Shown: positions 41,371-52,400 of the stretch, piece after piece
Layout: each line of letters opens with the position of its first letter
Position numbering within the stretch: position 1 is the first letter of the stretch
NCBI GenBank assembly: GCA_016930435.1
Contig: JAFGGQ010000148.1
Location: 1 to 61,595, forward strand
Reading direction: 5' to 3'
Length of the DNA: 61,595 nt
Source of the DNA: a bacterium
GTDB taxonomy: Bacteria; UBP14; UBA6098; JAFGQG01
Notes under the pieces: model-generated
The model's database searches: none
Told to the model about the DNA's origin: nothing
Seen by the model: only the letters and a program-made list of their open reading frames with translations
Made by a program: the position numbers and the translations under genes

Positions 41371-43281
41371 ATGTCGAAGTACTTTGTAGCGCTGTTCATC
41401 TTATTGTTATTGGCAGGTACATTATTCGCCGCATATAACCGGCCTCCGGATGCCCAACAGGTACTTCGCCGGTTTTCCACCGGCTGCATACTAATCAAAG
41501 CGGATGAATCGGTACTCTCTTCCCTTGAAGGTTTCAATCTTGAGTATCAAACTACAATGCGCCCGATCTCGTCCCGTTTGGGAATTTATATTATTAAGTT
41601 TGAAACCGTTTTCCATCCTGCTGAGGTTGAAGAAGCAAAAAATGAACTGGATTGGGAAAGGTTCAATGAACTTTATTCGATGGCTGACGAGCAGGTTAAT
41701 GCCTTTGTGGAACTTTATCAGGGCAGCGGACTGGTAGAATGGGCGGAACCAAACTATATTTTATACACCCTTTATACTCCGAATGATCCGTATTTTGTCG
41801 ATGATGGAAATTACCTGGAAACAAGTTCACCGGACCAATACGGAGCTTTTATAATGAACTGCGAAGAGGGTTGGGGATTCACTACCGGCGCTCAGGATGT
41901 GCTGATCGCCGTTCTGGATTCAGGAGTGGATATTGACCATCCGGACCTTATGGGGAATATTTGGGTGAATCCGGGTGAGGATATCGATCACGATGGTGTA
42001 GTATATGATCTGGATGATATAAATGGGGTTGATGATGACGGTAATGGTTACGTTGATGATCTGAATGGTTATGATTTTGTTGGTGGGGTTACCGGTCATG
42101 AGTCGGATATGTCCGCAGTAGAATGGCAGCATGACTGGAATCCGGATATCCATTATGATGGTGATGATGGTTGGGGTGAGCCCGACCCATCGGTAGGAGA
42201 TGGGGTATCCTCCTTCCCCATACTACTGCCTGCCGACATGGGGGTGAGCCACGGCACCCATTGTGCAGGGATCATTGCGGCAGTGATGGACAATGCGTAT
42301 CAGTTTGCGGGAATGGCGGGAAACTGCACGGTAATGCCCGTTAGAGTAGGCCATGCCGAAGGGGGATTGACCGGTGAAGGGGATTTGATCATGGGTATTG
42401 AATATGCGGTTGATAATGGTGCCGATGTGCTCAGCATCAGTCTGGGATTGATGTTTGGTGATGTTCCTGCAGCTTTGGAGGCAGCTATAGACTGGGCTTA
42501 CGAACAGGGTGTAACTATTGTATGCGCTTCCGGTAATGTTACTTTTTTCCCTATGGGAGTGAGCTATCCTGCTTCTTCCCCGTATACCCTGGCAGTGGGT
42601 TCATTTAATTCCGACCGGGAGACCTCAAGTTTCACCGAATATGGCCCCGAACTGGATGTTTTGGCTGCCGGCGGGGAAGCCGGCGGAACCGGTTACAGCG
42701 AGGTTATATGGTCCACCTGGGTTGCCAGCGTGGCAGATGAGGACGAACATGGCTGGCCGGCAGGAAGCCACCAGGTGAAAGGTGAAGTGGGAACTTCAAT
42801 GGCCTGTCCCCATGCCGCCGGATTGGCTGGTTTGATCCTTTCAAGATCACCCGGGATATCTCCGGATAGCGTCTATAACCTTATCCGTAATACTGCCCAG
42901 GACATCGGACCCACCGGGTGGGATGAACAAACAGGCTATGGAATCGTCGATTTCGGGGCAGCCTTAAGCTCAACCGGAATCAACGAACATAATAAACCGA
43001 TCAGCTCTTTCCAATTAGGGAAAGCATACCCCAATCCCGTGAATATGGTTACTTCTATACCATACCAACTGGAAACTCCTGGACGGGTTCAACTCCAGGT
43101 CTATGACTGCCTTGGAAAAAGGGTGAAGGAGCTGGTTAACCAATATCAGGCTCCTGGAAAATACTCCGTAACCTGGCAGGGGCAGGACTCTGATGGCAAC
43201 TCCCTGAACTCTGGTGTCTATCTGTATCGTCTGAAGGTCAACGAGTCCGAACAATTCGGGAAATTGATGATTATGAAATAG
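41371..43281 (+). CDS. Secreted subtilisin-like serine protease (S8) with T9SS-type sorting tail
   Basis: The protein has 636 residues from ATG 41371, which follows AAAGGAG by 5 bases; an upstream TTG (41356) overlaps that site and is rejected. The signal peptide is at 1-20. A propeptide-like region is at about 25-130 (TTMRPISSRLGIYIIKF). The catalytic triad is D183 (VLDSGVDIDHPD), H294 (SHGTHCAG) and S476 (GTSMACPHAAG). An Asp/Gly-rich stretch at about 200-240 probably binds calcium. The C-terminal 85 residues (GKAYPNPVN to the final FGKLMIMK, with GVYLYRLKV) match the Por/T9SS type A-like sorting domain. It is probably secreted and surface-attached. It lies just upstream of the 5163-residue gene but is separated from it by a terminator. 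Confidence 0.94.
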   Translation: MSKYFVALFILLLLAGTLFAAYNRPPDAQQVLRRFSTGCILIKADESVLSSLEGFNLEYQTTMRPISSRLGIYIIKFETVFHPAEVEEAKNELDWERFNELYSMADEQVNAFVELYQGSGLVEWAEPNYILYTLYTPNDPYFVDDGNYLETSSPDQYGAFIMNCEEGWGFTTGAQDVLIAVLDSGVDIDHPDLMGNIWVNPGEDIDHDGVVYDLDDINGVDDDGNGYVDDLNGYDFVGGVTGHESDMSAVEWQHDWNPDIHYDGDDGWGEPDPSVGDGVSSFPILLPADMGVSHGTHCAGIIAAVMDNAYQFAGMAGNCTVMPVRVGHAEGGLTGEGDLIMGIEYAVDNGADVLSISLGLMFGDVPAALEAAIDWAYEQGVTIVCASGNVTFFPMGVSYPASSPYTLAVGSFNSDRETSSFTEYGPELDVLAAGGEAGGTGYSEVIWSTWVASVADEDEHGWPAGSHQVKGEVGTSMACPHAAGLAGLILSRSPGISPDSVYNLIRNTAQDIGPTGWDEQTGYGIVDFGAALSSTGINEHNKPISSFQLGKAYPNPVNMVTSIPYQLETPGRVQLQVYDCLGKRVKELVNQYQAPGKYSVTWQGQDSDGNSLNSGVYLYRLKVNESEQFGKLMIMK

Positions 43282-43332
43282 TCCCAGTGAGAGTTCTGAT
43301 CTGATTTCAGACCATCTCTGCGACTTTTTTTT
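43281..43332 (+). terminator. Terminator after the subtilase gene
   Basis: An imperfect stem begins at the last base of the stop codon. GTC, CAG, AGA and TCTGA segments pair with TCAGA, TCT, CTG and GAC, separated by small mismatches and a bulge. Eight T residues follow (43325-43332). Confidence 0.7.
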
Positions 43333-43350
43333 AATATTGACTTGGAATAA

Positions 43351-43378
43351 CGGGAAGTCCCGGGATCCGGGATTCCCG
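43351..43378. other. GC-rich hairpin in the leader of the giant Ig-repeat gene
   Basis: CGGGAA and TCCCGG pair with CCGGGA and TTCCCG, giving about 12 bp with one bulged G and a 3-base loop. No T-run follows in either direction. It lies 51 bases before the ATG of the 5163-residue gene. It could be a second insulating hairpin, an mRNA-stabilising leader or an operator. Confidence 0.5.
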
Positions 43379-43428
43379 CTTTAATAGATAGGTTGAATAA
43401 AGTTGTTTAGAATTAGGGAGTTGCAGTC

Positions 43429-46400
43429 ATGATAAATCATAAAAGGATCAATTTCCTTATAGTAGTTCTCCTTTCTGTTGCTTTACTGGCTTCGGTCTGG
43501 ATAGCCTGTCAGAAAACCGGGAATATGAGCCCTTATTCCCCCGAATTGCAATCTGTTGTGGACTCCATGTGGGCTTCTCCCCTGGAAATCAATGTAGGGA
43601 GTAGCAGTGATATTTATGCCAGGGTGGTCAATGAGAATACCGGAAACACCCAGAGTAATGTTGAAGTTAACTTTACTTGCGACAGCGGTTATGTAAGCCC
43701 TTCCAATTCGCGAACCAATGCCAACGGGATAGCCCGTGTACGCTATACCTATGCCGGCTATGATTCCGCCCGGTTTAATGCGAACATTGTAGGTGGCGTA
43801 TATGGGAGGGAGGATGCTACTACAATAGTAAAAGTATATCCCGCAGATTATCCCATTACTACCGTGGAGATCGAATCCATCTACGCAGACCCGTCCCAGA
43901 TAAATGCTGGCGAACAGAGCAAGATATACGTTAAGATCGTGGAGGAGGCTACCGGGGATCCCGTGGAAGGGATCACCATCAATTTTTCGGTAAGCAGTTT
44001 CCCGCCTTTCGGAGGTCTATCCCCGGAATATGTGAATACAGATTCCAATGGGTGGTGCCATACAACCTACAGCACCGATATCTCAGATACCGCCCGTTTT
44101 GTTGATATCAAGGCGGAAGTTGCAGGGTTGTTCAAGACGGTTCGAATCCTGGTCTATGAAACCGATTATTTGCCGGTGGAGATAGATACAATTTATGCTG
44201 TTCCTTCGGAGATTGTGGCTGGAGATAATTGCGAGGTATATGTGGTTATCGTGGATGAGGACACCCGGGAACCTTATCCCAATGCCCGGGTTTCCTTTTC
44301 GAGAGACTTCGGTACCCTGTCTCCTTCCAGCGACCTGAGCGATGCAGATGGTATTGCTCACACTACACTGAGCACCCCAAATTCTACCGTGGAAGTGATT
44401 GCCCATGTTACCGCTTTGATCAGCGGGTTGCAGCGTTCGGTATCCATTCTGGTACATGAAACCGGTTTTATCCCAGCCGGATATCTGACTCTGAGAGTGG
44501 TCAATGATTCGATGGAAGCGCTCCCTGCCGGGGATTCTATCCTGGTTGAGGCCAGACTGGAGAACATCCATCATTCGCCTTTACAGGGTGAAACAATCAA
44601 TTTCAGCTCGCCGGATATTACGATTATTACTGTTAATTCCGGGATAACGAACAGTATGGGCAAAGCCTGGGCTTATTTCCCCAATTCGGGAGATACCGTT
44701 ACCGCGCTTGCTATAGCCCGGTATGACACCCTTGCCGATACGGTTACAGTCCATTTTGTGGAACCTGCACCGCCTCCGGTTACCGATATAGTCATTACAA
44801 CAGATTCAACCCGGATGACCGCTAATGGGGTAAGTTATACACAAGTGCGAGCCATTGTATATACCGGGGAAGGATTGGCCAGGGACAGCACCCTGATTAA
44901 TTTTTATGCCTCTGCGGGAAGGCTGTTGCGCATAACCACATCCCGCGCCAAGGGTACTAACGCGCCAGGAATAGAAGCACTACGATCCCCATTTCGCAAG
45001 AATGACCAGCCTTCAAAGCCTCAATATAGCTTTACCGCTACCCTGGACGATTTCATCTCCGAATATACTGTCGGCGGGGTCGCTCAGGTTTACCTCCGCA
45101 GCACCACAACCGTCGATACCTCTATTTTGACCGCATCCAAAGACGGCGTTGTTGACAGTACCAGGGTACTGTTTGTCCCCGGCCCGCCAGATAATATCGA
45201 GTTGTTACCCGCCGAAATGCAGATGACCGCGGACGGCCGCGATACGATGACCGTAAAAGCCTTTCTCACGGATGCCTACGGGAACAGTGTGATCTCTGGC
45301 TATAATGTGGAATTCGAAATACTGGAAGGATTGGGATGTTCATTTATCCCTTCTGCATTTATCAATACCGATATTACCGGAATGGCAAAAGTCCTTCTGC
45401 GCAGCGGGAACATCTCCGGTTACGCTACTTTGAGAGCATCTTACGGGGTGATCTATGACCAGGTGGTGATATTTATTGCCAGTTCGGTACCTTATACAAT
45501 TTACCTTCAATCTTCACCCCCTTTCCTCACTGCAGACGGTGTCAGTTACAGTAATCTGCAGGCTCAGGTTCTCGATGAAAGTTCACTTCCGGTTACCGAT
45601 GGGGTACCGATAATGTTCTACTCTACCGAGGGAGTACTGATGTCTGCTTCCCGGGGACTTGCCCGGCCGCGGTCAGAGCGGGAAAAAATCCCGTTCGATC
45701 CATCATATCAGACATTGGCAGCCCTTGATTCCAGCGCTTTTATAGCTTATACAACAGGTGGGATCGCCACCCTGCGACTGATGAGTTCAACTGAATCCTG
45801 CACAGCCATGGTGGTTTCCTATGCTGAAACATCCAGGGTCATGGTTGCAGCCGATACCATTTATGTTCCTTTCCAGCCAGGTTCACCGGATGATATAACC
45901 CTCTTTGCTTCAAAGGATACGTTGACCGCTAATGAGGATGATACCTGCATCGTAACCGCACTGGTAGTTGATGGATTTGATAATCCAGTGGAAGATGATT
46001 ATCTGGTCAATTTCACGGTAACTTCCGGGAGGATAGTTTCCTCTGCTTATACCGATGAAAACGGCCGTGCCAGGGTTATACTGACCAGTTCACTGGATGT
46101 GGGTTCACAAACCATCGAAGCTACATGCGCGGGAGCAATGGCTCATCGTAACCTTTACTATCAGTATAATCTTCCTTCAGAGATCAATCTTTCGCTTTCG
46201 GCACTTCGTATCGTAGCCAATGGAACCAGCCGGGATACTATAACCGCCGAAATCTTCGATAGTGATAGAAACCATATCAGTAACGGAACCGATGTTCAAT
46301 TCAGATCGATGCTGGGCTCCCTGGAAATGGCTCGCAGCTTTGCGCGGCGAAGTAAATCCAGAACCATCATGGAACCCTTGCTGGATAATATTATTGTGGA

Positions 46401-49400
46401 ATCCGAGGGGGGATATGCACAGGCGGTTTTGATCAGTCCTACAACTGCGGGGATTGATACCGTGATTGTAACCGTCAGTGTGGATACAGTCTCCGTAGTT
46501 GATACTATTCTGGTTGAATATATCCCGGGCGCCCCGGGCCGATTGGTAGTTTCCGCAGACCCGGATACCATATTTGCCGATAACACGGCTACCTCCACGA
46601 TCACCATTCAGGTCTTCGATGAATTCGATAACAGGGTAGGAAGGGATATAGCTGTAAACGTCAATACTACCCTGGGTACCGTTTATCCGGGAGTCGCCTA
46701 TACCACCACCGGCGGAGTGGCGACGGCTACCTTGCGCAGTGGTTACGAGCCCGGAGTGGCTACGGTAGAAGCGAGCATCGGTGGGATCCGTCAACAGACC
46801 CAGGTCTTTTTTATTGAATCCGCGCCGGCTATAATCATCCTGACTACGGATCAGAATTATGTCCAGATCGGGAATACACTGGGCTTAAATGCTTTGGCAC
46901 TGGATGCCACCGGCCACATCGTTTCTGATGGTATGCCTATTAACTTCTCCTCTGTACTGGGCTTTACTGAACCGCCGATTGCATTTACCTTTTCCGGTGT
47001 TGCCACTTCCATTTTGCATCCCCAGACAGATGCAGGCTGGGACACGGTTATTGCATATTCCGGTGATGTTGCGGATACTGCGCTGGTTCAGATCAAAGCG
47101 GGGCTTTGCCAGTATATTGAATTATCGGCGAATCCGGATACCATCGCGGCGGATGGCCGCAGCCGGTCCACTATTACCGCCCGATGCCGTGATGAATACG
47201 GTAATATTGTGGGAGTTGGCCGTATGGTGTCATTCAGCACATCACTGGGAACCATTACCTCTACCGTCTCCACCGATTCACTGGGTATAGCTCAAGCGCT
47301 ATTGACCAGCGCTCCGGATATCGGAACCGCCCAGGTAAGAGCAATCTGTGAAAGCGGCTCCCAGATAGTCGAGGTGGAATTCGTAGCCACTGAAGCCGCA
47401 TTTATCTCGGTATCCGCAAATCCCTCCAAGATCGTAGCGGACGAAGATTCATTCTCAACAATCAGAGCACTGGTGCTAAACGACCGGGCAGAACCCGTAG
47501 CGGATGGCACCATAGTTATTTTCCACAGTTACCATGCTACAACCGGATTGCCCTTCGGTAGTATCGATTCCCTCACTTCGACCACGGGCGGGATAGCAAC
47601 TTCCCTGCTGTACGCTGAAAATATTACCGGTGACGCAGTAGTAGTGGCTTCGGTTATGGGGCTGTCCGACTCGGTAATCGTGGAATTTATACCCGGACCG
47701 GCCGCCCGGATTGACATCGAAGCGGTGCCGGATACAATTCCTGCGGATGGGGTAACCCTGGCCGAAATATCTGCCACACTATTCGACATCCATAATAATC
47801 GCTTGCCAGAAGGCAAGGCTGTTAATTTCCAGACTACATTGGGCGCGGTCAACCGCAGTTTCTCCCGTACCGATAGCACTGGCACCGCCCGTGTGAACCT
47901 GCGCAGCTCAACGGTCAGCGGTGAAGCCATCGTAACCGCATCATCGGGCGGGGTCGAGAATGATGTGGTGGTTTTCTTCAGCCCTCTCGAAGTTGTAACA
48001 CTCTTTCTGACTGCGGACTCCCTCTCGTTGGTCGCCGATGGCAGGGCATCAACCGTTATCAGGGCTTTGGCTTTGGATTCCTGGAGTAATCCCGTGTCCG
48101 ACAATACCCCCATCATCTTCTCTACATCCCTGGGAAATATCGTTCCGGGAGTTGCTTATACCGAAGATGGTTATGCTTTCACCACCCTGATCAGCGGCGA
48201 TAGTCCCGGTACTGCAATGGTTATCGGAAATGCCGGCGGCGGAGTGATGGATACCGTCTATGTCAATTTCGTAACCGGCCCTCCGGCTACTATCGATCTG
48301 ATTGCCGTCCCCAACGTTCTTCCTGCTGATGGAGACACTACTGCCCTGGTCTATGCCGCCGTTATGGATGCCAGCGGCAACCCAGTCCGGCCCGGATTTA
48401 TTATCAATTTCTCTACTACCCTGGGCAGTATCGATACCTTCGCTATAACCGATACACTGGGTGAAGCCGCTGTTACTTTTTACGCCGGGATAACCCCCGG
48501 TAACGCTCTGGTCATAGCCACCGCCGGTGAAGCAGTAGGTCAAACCCAAATTACATTGACAAATACAGAAGCCGGCGAGATCATCATGACCATCGATCCC
48601 GGTGAGATCGTTGCCGATGCACACAGCACCGGGACTATAACTGGCCAGGTATTGAACACCGTTGGTTTTCCCGTTACCGATGGCACGCCGGTAATCTTCT
48701 CGGTGGTTCCGGACAGCCTGGGCAGGGTATCCCCCCGGACTGCTTATACCCTGGGCGGCCAGTTCACAGCTACATTTACCAGCCGAACATATACCGGGTC
48801 TGCTTATATTTTCGCGAACGTGGGTTCTGCACTGGACTCGGTGCTGGTTGACCTCATCCCCGGCCCCGCCGACTATATCATTCTGGAAGCTGATACCTAC
48901 GAGATCCCGGCGGACAGCTCCAGTTTTGCTTCTATTACAGGGACGGTATATGACCGCTATGGCAATACTGTCCGGTCCGGAGTGCCCGTCTCATTTTCCA
49001 CTAATTTAGGGGAGCTTGTCCCTGCTTCCGAAGAGACCGACAGCAGGGGCCAGATATCCTTCATACTGCGCAGCGGTTATGAGCCCGGAGTTGCCAGGGT
49101 GCGCGCTCAATACGGGAGCGCAAGGGGTGAAATCGAAATCGTTATTACCAGTACTACCGCCCGGAGCATTACCCTTACCGCTACTCCTAACCAGATAACC
49201 GCTGATGGCTTTTCCACATCCACACTGGAAGCATTGGTACTGGACAGCCTGGGCAATTTTGTAAGTGATGGAACCCCGGTGCGCTTCTCTTCATTACCGG
49301 GAACAGCTTTCGTCCGGATAGACAGCCTCACTTTCGATACAACTTATATCCTGGATACCCTGGGCGCGGTGATCCCTACTATCAGCTATACCGAACTGGG

Positions 49401-52400
49401 TGTGGCAACGGCAATTTTCAGAGCCGGAACGATACCCGGAAATGCCCGGGTTCAGGCCTCTATCGATTCTATATATGACCGGGCAACCATTCGATTGAAA
49501 CCGGGACCCGTAGCTGCCATTATAGTTACCGCGGAACCGGAAACTATTGCAGCTAATGGCTTGGAGACATCTGTTATTACTGCCTGGCTTTACGATGAAT
49601 TTGACAATCCGGTATCCTCCGGTATCGGTGTAACCTTCGTAACCAGCATGGGCAATATTAATCCTACCTCCACCCTGACCAACAGCCTGGGAAGAGCTTA
49701 CACTATCCTCACCAGCACCGATGAACCCGGGATCGCCTTTGTTACGGTTTCTTCAGGAGGATTCTCGGAAATCGTAGAAGTTGTTTTCAAGGCTCCAATC
49801 GTTAATGATATCATTCTTACTGCCTACCCGAACAGGATTCAAATTGGGGAGGATGAAGTCATTCAACTAAGTGCGCTGGTGGTGGATTTTGCTGGAAGGC
49901 CTATATATGACGGAGTGCTGGTGAACTTCTCTTCGGCGATCGGGAATCTCACCCCGCCAACAGCTACCACCTCCGGCGGAGTAGCCCAAACAGATCTGCT
50001 GGCAGGGATTCGGGCGGGAACAGATACTGTTATCGCTACCGCGGATGGGATTTCGGATACTATTACTGTGCGTTTCCTTGCCGGGCTTACCTCCTATCTT
50101 ATCCTGACACCCGAGGACAGCATAATTGCCGCTAACGGGCGCGCCAGGACTAACATCATAGCCGAACTGCGTGATGAATATAATAATCTCGTGGGAGTAG
50201 GAAGGAGCGTTGCTTTTAGTACCGATCTGGGCACGATAACCACACCGGCTTACACCGATTCGATGGGGATCGCAATCGCGGTTCTCACCAGCGCCGAGGA
50301 GATCGGGGTTGCCAGTATAGAAGCTTCCTGTGAATTGGCTATCGGCCGAACTACTGTGGAGTTTGTGGATATCGATGTGGCTTATCTATTAGTACGGGCA
50401 ACTCCAAGGGATATTGTGGGCAATGGGATAGCTACCTCTACCATTTCCGCGAAAGCCCTGAATAGCCTTGGCAACCCGGTAGCTGACGGGACGGTTATCT
50501 ATTTTGAGAGTTTTGATTCAACCGGCGCTTCCTTCGGGGAAATAGAGGTCATGGGGATAACATCTGGCGGTACGGGTACTGCGACCGTAGAGTTAGTTAG
50601 CGCTGAAAGCCTGGGGCGCTGTTTTGTCCGCGCCTACCTGATGGGATTTGCCGACACTACTTATGTCGATTTTATTGCGGGGCCAGTAGCAACTATCGAT
50701 GTCTATGCCGACCCTGCTTCTATCTTTGCCAACGGTTACCGCACATCCCAGATCACCGCCTTTTTATACGACGATTATGGCAACCCGATCCCAGATGGCC
50801 AGGAGGTAACATTTGAAACCGACCTGGGTTCTATCTATCCGGGTCTCAGTTATACGGTAGCCGGTTCGGTACAAGCAACCCTGGTCAGCGCCGACAGCGC
50901 AGGGATAGCCCATGTTCTGGTTCGGTCCGGTGATGTCGTAGGATTCACCAGTGTGGTTTTCGTGTTCGTACCGGTTGGGAATCTGTTTATCTATAGCGAT
51001 TCTGTCAGTCTGGTCGCCAATGGATTCTCTACTACACAGATTTATGCTCTGGTTACCGATGATTCAGGAAGGGCGATCACTAATGGAACCCCAATTTACT
51101 TCGATTCGAATATTGGGCTGGTCATCCCGGGGGTGAGTTACACCAATGACGGCCAGGCTATTTCAGTCCTGCGGAGCACTACTCATTCTGGCGATACATG
51201 CTGGGTAAGGGTGGATGCAGGGGTCCTTTTGGATTCCATCGATATTCCTTTTGTGGCGGGTCCACCGGCAAAGGTGAATTTGACCGCGATCCCTACTTCT
51301 ATTCCAGCTAATGGTGATACTTTCTCTGAAATCGAGGCATTTATTACGGACATTAACGATAATCCTATCGGGGGAGGCTACATCGTTCGTTTCAGTAGCA
51401 GTTTAGGCAGCATCGATACAATGGGTATCACCGATGATTCTTCCCGGGCTTATGTGATCTTGAGAGCTGGCATAACACCGGGTACCGCTTTGGTATTAGC
51501 CTCTATCGAGGGCGCTTTGGGTCAGGTCCGGGTGAACTTTACCGATTCCACTACGGTTGAACAACTTCTGCTCTTTGCCGACCCACGGGAGATCGTCGCT
51601 GATGGCCGCAGTACCTCCTTGATCTCCGGTTTCGTTTATAATGATCTGGGCAATCCAATAGCGGATGGTTCACCAATTGAACTCTGGGTATCCCAGGATT
51701 CCATGGCTACTATTTCCCCGCGCACTGTTTATACTGATAGCGGGGCGTTCTCCGCTACACTTATGGCCGGGATACATGCCGGTAATGTGGCCGTAATAGC
51801 CCTTGCCGCCCCAGTCCAGGAAACAACTTATGTGGGACTTCAACCCGGTGAACCGGACAGTATTGAAGTATGGGCTACCGATAATGACACCATTATCCCC
51901 GCCGATTCATTTACTGCAGTCCAGATCAATGCCAGAATATATGACCGCTATGGCAATCCATTACGGTCGGGAGTAGATGTAAATTTTGAGACATTAATTG
52001 GAATTATGGACCCAATTTCAACCCGAACAAATAGCAATGGCATTGCCTACAGCTATCTGATGAGTGGTTTCCAGCCTGGCCGCACCACGGTCAGGGTGAC
52101 CTCCGGCGACGGTGTCGGGGAAATTGACATACTGTTCACCAATACCGAAGTCTTTACGGTGTCCCTGACCGCTGACCCAATGATCCTCGCCGCTGACGGA
52201 TTCTCCACTTCCTCTATCACAGCCTATGTTATGGATAGCCTGGGCAATGCGGTTAGCAACCGGACCCCTGTGTTCTTTACCGATACCCCTGATTCTTTGG
52301 GGAACCTCATCCCCAACATAGGCTTCACCGAGGGCGGGGAAGTAAATATTATATACCGGGTAGGGACGGACCGCGGAGATGTGGTTGTTAGAGCTTATAC

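Noticed and set aside
46177-48624. Long open frames on the minus strand inside the giant Ig gene (for example 46177-46794, 47529-48116)
   Set aside because: They are shadows: the plus-strand repeat protein is continuous and coherent, while these frames have no recognisable domain, no ribosome binding site and end at random.
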